From Capsaspora owczarzaki ATCC 30864 (Eukaryota; Opisthokonta; Filasterea), in assembly GCF_000151315.2 (NCBI RefSeq), contig NW_011887296.1, forward strand, positions 1,025,095 through 1,089,094: 64,000 nt of DNA, read 5' to 3'. Below are positions 29,989-40,960 of this stretch, piece after piece. Numbering within the stretch: position 1 is the first letter of the stretch; each line of letters opens with the position of its first letter. A model generated the notes under the pieces. It saw nothing but the letters and a program-made list of their open reading frames with translations, was not told where the DNA came from and did not search any database. The position numbers and the translations under genes are program-made.

Positions 29989-32900
29989 ATGCAGGCTGCG
30001 GAGATCAATCCAACGGTCGCCACGCCAGTGTCGCAGCAGCTGCAGCAGTCGCGCACTGCGACATCCAACCAGCAGCAGCGGGAGTCAGGGGAGTCGGCGG
30101 GCACTGCGGGATCCAACCAGCAGCAGCGAGCCAAGCAGCAGAACGCACGCGACGCGATCGACCCCTCTGCCACCGCGACAACGACGACGGCCAGCGCGAG
30201 TGGTGCAGCGTCACGCGTTGTGCAGGGCAGCAGTGAGAAGCCCCCCAGGCTGGACGGTCAGAGTGCAGCGCATGCCGCCCTTCGCACGTCATCGGCTGCC
30301 AAGCCGGGCGTTTCGCAAGGGATCTCTGCTGAGTGGGATGCAAAGGTACCCCCGACACTGCGTGTTGCGCGTTCCTGCTCGCAAGGATGATATTGACGAC
30401 GATAGTGATGGTGATCAACATTGCTGTGGAGAAGGCTGGTCGCTCAGAACCCAAACACTCAGAACTCAAACGCTCAGAACTCAAACTCTCAGAACCCGTA
30501 TGACGTGTAACTCACAGCATCATGGGTGTTTCTCTTTGTCGGTATAGTACTATTGGTCTGCACTTGGGTTGATCACTGTCATTTCACTGGCGACGCGCTT
30601 GTTCATGCTCAGCGAGCCCCATTTTGTCATGTAAGCTCCATGTTGCCGGATGCTGCATTTGCGATACATGTCAGACTGACTTTAGGCTCAACTCTCGCGC
30701 GAATGCGCCTGTACTTGGGTTTCAGCTTTGACGAGGTGCATTTCGGCAAGTTTGCCAGCTACTACTTGCGACGCGAATACTTTTTCGATGTGCATCCGCC
30801 GATTGGCAAGATGCTGCTGGCGCTTGTGGGCTACCTTTCTGGCAATGACGGTTCTTATCTGTTTGAAAATCTTGGCGCGGATTATCTCGTGGACAATGTG
30901 CCATACCTGCCGCTTCGAGCATTCTGCGCGGTGCTCGGGGCGTTGATTGCCCCTGCATCGTTCGTCACGCTGTCGGCATTTGGCTACTCTGTTGTCACCT
31001 CGACCCTGGCTGGACTGCTTGTCGTCCTAGACGTGGGTCTCCTCACCCAGTCACGCTACATTCTCCTCGACTCGATGCTGCTGTTTTTCACGATCGCTGC
31101 CTTTGCATCGCTGGCACAGTTCATTTCCAAGCGTGAAAGGTGCGCGCTGCTAAGCCATGGATGAGTGGAGTCGATGTCCATTGAACTGAACTTGTCTCTT
31201 TGCCACACACACACATACAGCCCTTTCACGAGTGGATGGATTTTCTGGCTGGCCAGCACGGGCGTGTTTCTTGGGTTTGCCGTTGGGTAAGCCACTTGGC
31301 CAAAAGTGTTTGATTGGTGATTGTCGGTTGGTCTCTGACGATTGCTGAGGACACCATTGACAGCATCAAGTACGTCGGAATCTTTGTCATTGCAGCCGTC
31401 GGCCTGTACACAATTTACGATCTTTGGACGCTGCTTGGAGATTTGAGCGTGCCCATTCTGGGTGCAGGGTCTGACGATCGGGTAGGTACTAGGTGGTTTG
31501 GTGCGATTTGCCGAAAAGGGCCATATTTGTTCTCACCGTTGTCTGTGGTGTGTCTGTGTGTGTGTGTCTGTCTGTCTGCGTCTCCCTTGCTACCATTCCC
31601 GACAAACTGTCCTGCAGCCGACATTTATTGAACACTTTGCAATTCGGGCTGTCTTTTTGATTATCGTGCCGATCGCCATTTTCCTTGCAGGATTTGCCAT
31701 TCATTTTGCCGTCCTCACGCAATCAGGGCCTGGCGATGCCTTCATGAGCCTGGCCTTCCAGGCTGGGCTTCAAGGAAGCTCCATTCAGAATCTGACGCGC
31801 ACTCACCCTAAAAGTAAGGATGTATTGATGTGGGCCTGCTTTTCGTGCTTCGTGTTTGCCCTGACTTTCGTTTTGTTTTGTTTTGCTCTCTTTTGACAAT
31901 GCGCAGCAATCTACTATGGCGCCTACGTCACGATCAAGTCTCAAGCGCACAATTGCTACATTCACTCGCATCTTCATCGCTACCCATTGCATTATCCGAC
32001 CGGTCGAGTCAGTTCGGCGCAGCAGCAGGTAAGCTGGCCTGGGTATCAAGGTTGACGTGATTTCCAGCTAGACGCATTGCCCTCACTTTTGTTCATACCG
32101 CAATCCTGCTTTCTGGGACCCCAAGGTGACTTGTTACGCGCACAAGGACGCCAACAACTGGTGGATTATTTTACGCGAACAGGACACCGACGCCTCTCAG
32201 TACAAGGAGTTGATGCCTGTCAGGCATGGCGATCGTATCAAGCTGGTGCATGCGACGTCAAACACAACTCTCAACTCGCACGACGTGGCTGGCCCGGTCA
32301 ACGCCATCCTTCAAGAAGTCTCGACGTTCAATGCTGCGGTGGATACGGTGACTCCGTACCCGGTTTTCCGCATCGACACAAACTACAGCCCGATCTTGTG
32401 GTCTACCCTCGGCTTGGGCGGAACTCCTGAGTGGGAATCGATGCTTCCATTCCGACTGCATCACGAAAACACGAGTGCAACCCTCCAGACGAAGGGCGAG
32501 TGAGTGGGATGCTTCCTATTGTAACGCGGGAAGGGGGAAGTTTGTTGGGGTGTTTTTCTCACCGGGCCGCTTTGATTCGTATTCATAGAGCCCTCCCAGA
32601 ATGGGGATTTGGTCAAGGCGAAGTAACGACGGCGGTGACTGGCGTAAGCATCGCTGACAGCTCGTTTGTCGTCGAGGAAATTGAGGATCATATTTGTAAG
32701 CGCTCGAACCTTTGTGTTTGTTTTCATATGTCTGTGTTGATTGGTTTATCACGTTTACTTCACTGTTGATTGGTTTATTCACGTTTACTTTGTGTTCTTG
32801 TTTTTGTTCTTTTTGTCCTTCGTCCTTTTGAATGATCTTCAACCTCGGCAGTCCGGCATTCGGACGCGACAAACCCCATCCGCGCGCGCTTGGGATTCTT

Positions 32901-33648
32901 GCAGAGCTTTATCGAATTGCAGACCGAAATGTTTGCCGCCAACAACCGCTTGACGGACAACCACGCCTACCAATCGCGCCCGAGCGAATGGCCCCTGCTC
33001 CACCGTGGCATCTCGTTCTGGCAGGGCGATCAACGCCAGGTCTATCTGATTGGCAATCCCGTCATCTGGTGGTCTGCCACTGCTGCCATTTTGCTGCTTG
33101 CTGTTGCGGATGTCGTCTTGTTGATTCGAGAGCGTCGAGCAGTGTATGATTTGGCTCCAGGTAAGGAGGGTAAATGTTTTTCAGGGGTTGTCTGCCAACT
33201 GCCGATCACTCCGGATCAATGGCTCACCGATACCCCTCGCCTTCCATCGCTGCCACCCGTTTTTGTCTGCTCGTCAGCAACTCGTTTCCGAATGGTTGTG
33301 TGCGGTCGAATGCTGCTTTTGGCTTGGGCTCTGCACTACGTGCCGTTCATGACGTTCGCCCGCCAGCTGTTCCTGCACCACTATCTGCCGGCCCTCATGT
33401 TCAAAATCATGATTCTGGCCATTGTTCTTGAGCATGGCGTGGAGTTTGTCGTGGGGCTTGCTGCCAAGCTATTTGGCCCGTCCGTTCGATCCTCCGGCCG
33501 TGTTGCACTTCTCATGGTGGCGTCTACGACCACAGCAGTTGCAATCCGGTACTTTTTGTTGCTTGCTCCTCTCGCGTATGGCATGTACCAGGCGCGAAGC
33601 GACGTGGAAGCCATCAAACTACGGAAATCGTGGGATTTGAAATTGTAG
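29989..33648 (+). CDS. POMT2: Protein O-mannosyltransferase, PMT2/POMT2 type
   Basis: The ER enzyme transfers mannose from dolichyl-phosphate-mannose to Ser/Thr of secretory proteins. Exons 29989-30345, 30548-30630, 30726-31139 and about seven more join in phase. After a 119-residue cytosolic Gln/Ser/Ala tail come a first membrane helix (YYWSALGLITVISLATRLF) and the catalytic luminal loop FDEVHFGKFASYYLRREYFF then DVHPPIGK, with the Asp-Glu pair of all PMTs. HFGK and FDVHPP are PMT2-like rather than PMT1 or PMT4. Hydrophobic helices, MIR repeats (HSHLHRYP, VTCYAHKDANNWWII, DRIKLVHATSN) and C-terminal helices with HHYLPALMFK follow. The protein ends WDLKL. PMT2 enzymes normally work as heterodimers with PMT1/POMT1, which is not in this window. 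The next gene encodes a long Ser/Thr-rich stalk, a possible substrate. Confidence 0.92.
30441..30500 (+). repeat. 15-bp minisatellite in PMT intron 1
   Basis: Four imperfect copies of cgctcagaactcaaa lie in tandem, the last diverging at its 3' end, about 50 bases upstream of exon 2. Confidence 0.9.
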
Positions 33649-35392
33649 TTGAAGGAGGGTTTGTTGTGCTTTTGTTTTTCAAAGGGCTTGTCTTGCATTC
33701 TGAGTTGCTTTGTTATGTTTGAAGGATTTTGATGAGAGCTCACATGTGATTAGGACTTGTTCCATTTCTTTTAACGAGGGAATGGGAATTGGTCGATTGT
33801 TCGGTTGAATCAAATTCTTCGATTCCGTGAGAGCCAGAGTTCCCGCCGATGAATATGTAACCCCGATCGATCAAGCCATGAGCGTGAATCGAGATCTCAA
33901 GTTGGAGCTGCATTCCAGCGAAATTGCTTGTACGGCTACGTCGGGGTTGAAGTGTGCCACGGTTCCAATATCCAGTGCTGCTCGTAGTCATGGCTTGGCT
34001 GACACGATTTCACAGACTCAATGTCGCTAAGCAGCCCGACTGGAAGACTCGATTGGCCCCACCCTCCAAACCCACAGCTTAGACACGATAGCAACCCGCA
34101 CATGGATGGGTGTCTTGTTGCTAGCGACCGTGGGAATTGAACTTTGACCTTGCTCTGCTGCGCCGCGGCTGCTCTTCCCTCCCATACTCCAGCGCCTCTG
34201 TTTCCATTGGCTCCAAGCGTACATACATCTGTAAAATCACTCATGGGCAACATGGTGCGCGCAGCGTGAAGAAGCGAGATGACACTTTGAGGTTTGGACC
34301 TTGACACCGATTTTTCACACCTAAAATCTGGATGCGATTTGTTTGCGGACGTTAATTTTTCGCAGCGCAGTCCTCATTTTTGTCCACTTGACTTTTCTGT
34401 TTAATCTTTGTGCTTTATCGCGAGATTTTGAAAGTAACCAACGGTAACACTGCCTGATTCCCGCGTCTCAACTCTCTCGCAGCTTACAACCTGATTGTGA
34501 GAGGAGCAGCAAAGGCGAGCGGCAAGTGAGCAGGTGCAGGATGACCCCGTTTCTGCCATGATGCTCAAAGCATGCCTCATCGCGTGTGCGACCCGTCTCC
34601 TTGCCATGCAACAAGTGAAAACACACAAGCTTGGAGATTGAGTGGCACTGGGCAGGGACATGATTATTCGATGTGATTGAGACAGAGAACGAGTCAGTTG
34701 AGAAAGAGGCTCGAACGAAGAACGATCATGCACCAAAAAGCGGCAGATCGGGTCCGTGTATTGCAGTCAAGAGCCTTTCGCAGTGGACTTTGGGAGGGAT
34801 GGTGGAAATGAGAAGAGAACAAAGTTACCTGCTTGCGAGATGAGTGAGTGAGAGAGCGAGAGCGCTCGCGTGTGTGTCAGCGTGTGAAAGTTAGCGGTTT
34901 ACAGTCTATAGCCATTGTTGCTAGGTTTGTTTTTTGCAAATTTCCGTGGTTTGCTGAGCCATGCTTTCTTTGGTCTTTTGACGCTTGCTTGACTTGACGT
35001 TGCAGCCACACAATGTCGATTGGAAAGCATCCTCATCGCTTCAAACTCGAATTGTATGAGAGTGTGACTTTACTTTTGGTGTTCGATTGCGGTTTCAACG
35101 CTTTTCGTTTCGACACCTTTTTATTTTCTCTCGCGTGTGCGAACTCAAAACCTCCGGTAATTAGCGAGGACCAGTGCATCACGATGAGCGTCACGATGGA
35201 CAGTGTTGGGCAGATAACACAAGGGGCTTGCTGGTGGAGGAGGAGGAGGAGGAAGAAGGCAGGAAGCGTGGCGGCGAAATGGCACAGCTCCCAGAGGTGG
35301 CAATGACTCAAATACTCAGGGAGCAAGGAAGCAACAATCACTCACGATTGGATCCATCTTTGCTTGTTATTTGTTGCTAGCATTCAGAAAAA
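33649..35392. other. 1.7-kb region without a recognised gene
   Basis: This is the longest stretch in the window without a supported gene, and it is not especially T-rich. A minus-strand frame at 33740-33991 reads DRGYIFIGGNSGSHGIEEF, which looks coding, but I could not extend it by splicing or name it. GA/GT-rich simple sequence lies at 34845-34885. The 3' part must hold the promoter of the surface-protein gene at 35393. A degraded gene or a non-coding transcript is possible. Confidence 0.35.
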
Positions 35393-38300
35393 ATGGCTGC
35401 GGCGCGATCGCTCGTTGTTGTTCTTCTCGCGCTTGCGGCGATGAAAGCGCAAGCTGACATTCACAATTTGCCAACCAAGTGGGTCAATGCGGCCAGCTCG
35501 ACTGCTCCGCAGCTGTCCACCAAGAATGTCGTCCTGTCACCTGCGCTGGGTTGGCTGACTTGCTCTGGGGCGACTGGAGGCTACTACGGTACTGGTTCCC
35601 GGTACTTTAGCGCCGAATCGCTTCTGCAAGACATTTACACGAACGAAATCACCATTCGCTACCTTCAAGAGTACCTTGCCAATGCAGGCGCCAGCGTCTA
35701 TTCGACTCGAGAGCGCTGGTTTGACACTCCCACAGAAGTCATCATCAATGACTTTGACAACACAGCTGCCAAAAAAGTGACTTACACTGCTAACAGTGGT
35801 GCTTCGTGGTTCTCCGCATCAATCGTTGCAGGATATGGCTCCGATCAACACTGGGTTGCAGGATCTACAACGGAATCCGCCCAAGCCACGTTTACCGCTA
35901 CAATTTCCACGTCTGGCTACTACCCCGTCTATATGACTTGGCCGAGCCTACTCAATCGAGGCACCCCAGACATTCGCATTACGCATTCCGGAGGCATCCA
36001 GACAATAGCTGTCCCGATGTATCAATTTGACTCCATCTTTGTGTATCTTGGCCGCTACTACTTTACTGCCGCAGCCGGAATCAAGATCGAGGTCACCAAC
36101 AAAATGCCCGTAACTTTGGTCAAATTTGCGATGGCTGATGCAGTACGCGTCGGATGCGGAGCGTCAGCCGGTATTCCGCGCTGGAAACTGTCAGCCCAGG
36201 ACTTTTTGAGCTTTATGAGTCAAAACCAGTATTCAACCCTGGGTCTTCAAGTGGCAGCCAACTCAGCGCCCACCCTTGATACCGACTACCAGGCCAGAGC
36301 CAAGTTCTCCAACTACATGTTCAACCAAAAACTGGACACGGATTTGTTGAACAGGCAAAATGGTGCTGACTGGCTGTATGCAGGTATCGGGGCCAGTGGC
36401 GGTGCAGGATCAGGTGTCTCGACTGTTACACCCTACTCGGTAGGCAATACTTGCTGTACTCGATGATAGTTGAACTTGAGCGAATTATGCTGATTCTTCC
36501 ATAACCTCCGTAGAAACCCAGCGGTATGAGCACAACGCTCTACACGGCGTGTGGCACCGCGGCAACCATTGTTCGCTCGAACGTTCAGCAAGCGACCGGG
36601 CAGAACAACAAAATTGCCAACGCCGATTCATCAAAAACGGAACTGACCCAAAACACCAACATGCCATCGTTCATTACATACACCATTGACGTGCTCAATG
36701 CCACTGAAATGGCGCTGATGGCGAAAGAATCCTACCGCGAAACGGTAAAGCGGATTGTTGGTTGTGTTCGAGCGATTGGTGAATGCACTCTGAAGGTCTC
36801 TGACTCATCGAATGATAACTATCACAAAAAACAGCTGGGTCGTGCCATCTACAAGGGCATCCACAAGTACTTTGTTCCGTCGTCTCCTACCATCATCCCG
36901 TTGCCGGTCACCAACCTTTACACCATCTCAAGAACCGACGGCGTTGCCCTCTGCTGGGTTCAACCGACTGATCCGCTGGAATCAAGTGCAACTGCAGCGT
37001 CGTACAAGCTGTACACCTCTACCGACGGTCGCGGCTGGGATGAAGGTGTCATTTTTGCGTCCAGCACCTCGGGTAATAGCGTCCGTATTGAGTCACTCAG
37101 CTACGGTAACAGCGTGTGTGGTGTCACGACCGCTGTCACGGTCGACACGCAATACTACTTCAAAGTTGCTGGAGTCAATGCCGGCGGCGAGGCTCTCACC
37201 AAGCTTACAGTTGCCGGGTACCGCAACTCTGGAGCCGGTCCTCGCATTCTCGTGGTTGATGCTTTTGACGCCGATTTTGTGCACACGAGCGACAATATCG
37301 AGGGCCGCTACACACGCGAGTACGTGTTCGAGTATGTCACCGCGCTCCAAGCTGCAGGCTATCGCTGCGACTCGGCCACCAAGAGCACTCTGCTCGACGC
37401 GACATGGGTGAACGCCTACTTGGCCAACTACCAGATTGTCATCTGGTTTGCAGGAGAGAACACTGGCATCAACGTGTTCCCTGCAGCGCATCAAGCTGTC
37501 ATCAACACTTGGATTGCGGCTGCGACCATCATCAATCCGCGGTCTTTGATTGTGACCGGTTCGCACGTCGCTTCTGGTCTTGCGGCTGCTGGTGGAGCAA
37601 GTGCAACCTTCCTTGCCAACAACCTGGGTGCTGGTTACGCTGGCGCTACTGCCAGCGCGCCATTCATTGCCCGTCAAGCGGACCCAGGCTTCACGATGAG
37701 CGGCACTGTGACGTTCAACTCGCTCATCGCGCTTGGCAACCCTTACATCGTTCAAACCCCTGACATCCTGACTGTCACTGGAGGCGGCACTGCTGCACTG
37801 TACCATGGCGCTTCTGGCACCAACATAGCTGCTGTGAGCACCGTGAGCGGTAGCTACTCGTCGTTTTTGCTCGCCATGCCATTCGAGACGATCCTGTCGA
37901 GCACCGAGCGCACGACGCTGATGACGTCGATTGTGATAAGTGTGAATCAACGACGTGCCAGCTCCGCCATTGCGGCGGCGAGTGCGAGCGCTGCGACCGC
38001 GGCGTCGACATCTCAAGCATCAGTGGCAACGCTGCTGGCAGCCACGGCTTCAGCGATGTCGTCGTCTGTGGCCTCGGTTGCTTCGAAGGCATCGGTTGCC
38101 AGTGTTGCCTCGACGTCAATTGCGTACGTGACGAGTGCCGCTTCTGCGGCATCTGCTGCTACTGCTGCCTCTGTTGCTTCTGTGGCATCCGCCGCATCAG
38201 TGGCATCCACGTCCGTTGCATTCGTCACCAGCGCGGCCTCTGCTGCTTCAGTTGCATCTGGTGCATCCGTCGCATCCACGTCTGTTGCATCCGTCGCCTC

Positions 38301-40488
38301 TGCCGCGTCCGCTGCAACGACCTCGAAGGCATCTGCCGCTTCTGTTGCCTCGGTCGCATCAGCTGCTTCTGTCGCATCTGCCGCCTCTGACGCGTCTATC
38401 GCGTCCACGTCGATTGCATTCATCACGAGCGCGGCCTCTGCTGCGTCTGTTGCGTCCGCTGCATCTACCGCAAAGGCATCTGCCGCGTCGGTTGCTTCCA
38501 TGGCGTCTGTTGCGACCATTGCATCCACGTCTGTCGCATCCGCCGCTTCCGCTGCATCTGTGGCATCCACATCGATCGCATTCGTTACCAGAGCGGCATC
38601 TGCTGCTTCCGACGCTTCTGTTGCATCTGTTGCGTCCACGTCTGTTGCTTCTGTCGCATCCGCCGCATCAGTGGCATCCACGTCCGTCGCATTCGTCACC
38701 AGCGCGGCATCTGTTGCGTCTATTGTATCAGCTGCATCCACTTCGAAAGCATCTGTCGCGTCTGCGGCATCTGCTGCTAATGCTGCTTCTGTTGCTTCTG
38801 TTGCTTCTGTGGCATCCGTCGCATCAGTGGCATCCACGTCCGTTGCATTCGTCACCAGCGCGGCCTCTGCTGCTTCCATCGCATCGGCCGCATCCGTAGC
38901 ATCCACGTCAGTCGCATCCGTCGCCTCTGCCGCATCCGCTGCAACAACCTCGAAGGCATCTGCCGCTTCTGTTGCTTCTGCCGCTTCTGTAGCTTCTGTC
39001 GCATCTGCCGCCTCTGACGCGTCTGTAGCGTCCACGTCGATTGCATTCATCACGAGCGCGGCCTCTGCTGCGTCTGTTGCGTCCGCTGCGTCTACCGCAA
39101 AGGCATCTGCCGCGTCGGTTGCTTCCATGGCGTCTGTTGCGACCATTGCATCCACGTCTGTCGCATCCGCCGCTTCCGCTGCATCTGTGGCATCCACATC
39201 GATCGCATTCGTCACCAGAGCGGCATCTGCTGCTTCCGATGCTTCTGTTGCATCTGTTGCGTCCACGTCTGTTGCTTCTGTCGCATCCGCCGCATCAGTG
39301 GCATCCACGTCCGTCGCATTCGTCACGAGCGCGGCATCTGTTGCGTCTATTGTATCAGCTGCATCCACTTCGAAGGCATCTGTCGCGTCTGTGGCATCTG
39401 CTGCTAATGCTGCTTCTGTTGCTTCTGTGGCATCCGTCGCATCAGTGGCATCCACGTCCGTTGCATTCGTCACCAGCGCGGCCTCTGCTGCTTCAGTTGC
39501 ATCTGCAGCCTCCGTCGCATCCACATCCGCCGCATCCGTCGGCTCTGCCGCATCCGCTGCAACAACCTCGAAGGCATCTGCCGCTTCTGTTGCCTCGGTC
39601 GCATCAGCTGCTTCTGTCGCATCTGCCGCCTCTGACGCGTCTGTGGCTTCTGTTGCGTCCGCTGCGACTAGCTCAAAGGCATCTGTTGCTGCTGCTTCCG
39701 ACGCTTCTGCAGCCTCCGTTGCATCCACGTCAGTCGCATCCATCGTCTCTGCCGCGTCCGCTGCAACTACCTCGAAGGCATCTGCCGCTTCTGTTGCATC
39801 TGTTGCATCGGCTGCTTCCGTAGCATCTGCCGCCTCTGACGCGTCTGTAGCGTCCACGTCGATTGCATTCGTCACGAGCGCGGCCTTTGGTGCGTCTCTT
39901 GCGTCCGCTGCAACTACCTCGAAGGCATCTGTTGCTTCTGCTGCTTCTGTTGCATCAACCTCAAAGGCATCGGCTGCTTCCGCCGCTTCGGTCGCATCCG
40001 ACGCTGTCGTGCGATCCACATCCAGTGCATTCGTCACGAGCGCGGCATCTGGTGCTTCTGCTGCATCAACTACATCCACATCTGTGGCGCGTGTGACGAG
40101 AGCGGCTTCTACTGCTTCTAGTGTAAGCGCTGACTCTGCAACAAAGACAACACTCGCCTCCAAAGCGTCTGGTACCTCTACCGCAGCATTCTCTGCAGCT
40201 TCTGCAGCTGTCAAAGCTGCGAATCGTCCGACCAGCTTCCCGATCGGCCCGGTGGTTGGTGGCGTGGGTGGTGGCGTTTTGCTGCTCCTTTTGATTGTTC
40301 TGCTTGTCGTCCTGCTCCGTCGCCGCCGCCACCCCACGAAATCCCAGAAACCCGGTTCGGCGGAAAGCGATATCGCTCAGAATCCTGTCGCGGAAGATTC
40401 GGTTGGAACATTTGACAATCCTCTCTTCCACCAACAGAAAGGCAACGATTTCGGTAGTCGCGAAGGCGTTGGATTCTGGGTTGTATAA
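35393..40488 (+). CDS. Surface protein: amidase-like, golvesin-like ectodomain on an Ala/Ser stalk
   Basis: Two exons, 35393-36439 and 36514-40488, join in phase 0 to about 1673 residues. A signal peptide comes first (MAAARSLVVVLLALAAMKAQ). Residues 45-110 (VVLSPALGW, ITIRYLQEYLANAGASVYST then RERW) look like the start of a bacterial N-acetylmuramoyl-L-alanine amidase, but the usual zinc-binding GH after LSP is missing. Residues 115-250 (WFSASIVAGYGSDQHW, SGYYPVYMTWP, LGRYYFTA, MADAVRVG) resemble the golvesin/xanthan-lyase module. The amidase C-terminal part seems to resume after it (MPSFITYTID, GRAIYKGIHKYF). Then come an FN3-like domain (PVTNLYTISR to YYFKVAGVNAGG) and an alpha/beta xanthan-lyase-like domain (ILVVDAFDADF to TVTFN). 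About 750 residues of Ala/Ser/Val/Thr repeats lead to a membrane helix (GGVGGGVLLLLLIVLLVVLL), an RRRR stop-transfer and a tail with FDNPLF, an NPxF-type endocytic motif. Enzyme activity is doubtful; a cell-wall or polysaccharide-binding surface receptor or adhesin is my inference. Confidence 0.75.
37960..40190 (+). repeat. Coding Ala/Ser repeat with about 620-bp higher-order unit
   Basis: Codons GCN-TCN-GTN dominate, built on a 9- to 15-base theme. The marker cctcgaaggcatctgccgc recurs at 38321, 38948 and 39566, so the array has a higher-order period of 627 and 618 bases. The first two units are nearly identical along their length, including TSIAFITSAAS and TAKASAASVASMASVATIAS; the third diverges after about 150 bases. 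Confidence 0.9.
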
Positions 40489-40960
40489 TCAACTCGGGCA
40501 TTCCCCTGCCGCTCGCGCTGCTAGCTGCTAGGATTGACCCTATTTGTTGAAGAGGTAGCCGGACTTCAGTTGCCACTCTCTTGAGCTTGCTTTTCATGTT
40601 TACGGTTTGGCTGTTACGTGTTTCTTGTAAAGTATCAATATTCATTATCTTTGTGAGTAAATACTCCTGCGACTTGCCTTGAAAGTTTGTATTGAGCAAC
40701 AAGGAATTGGTTTGACTATTACATGTTTGGCGTTGTACAGCTTTGCATACAACAGCAACCCGCTAACTATAACGAACGAAGTGACCTTAGAAGAGTCACG
40801 GAGATCTACAAAGAGTGGTTGGACAACCTTGAAGGACAACCTTGAAGGAGGGTGCGAAACTATAACGTCGTTGACCCAATCATTTGGGGGGGGGGGAAAC
40901 CAAACGAGGGATTCAACCAACAAACTTGCCCAGAAAGGAATAACAAAAGTTTCAAAGGTG
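40489..40960. other. Convergent intergenic space
   Basis: 472 bases between the surface-protein stop and the stop of the seven-helix gene. A g-run (40885-40900) and a tandem aaccttgaaggac duplication (40827-40852) are the only visible features. Confidence 0.45.

Noticed and set aside
38013-40337. 774-codon open frame antisense to the stalk
   Set aside because: It is the mirror of GCN/TCN/GTN repeats, which read as Asp/Ala/Thr/Glu codons on the other strand and so rarely give stops. The sense frame has a signal peptide, domains and a membrane helix.
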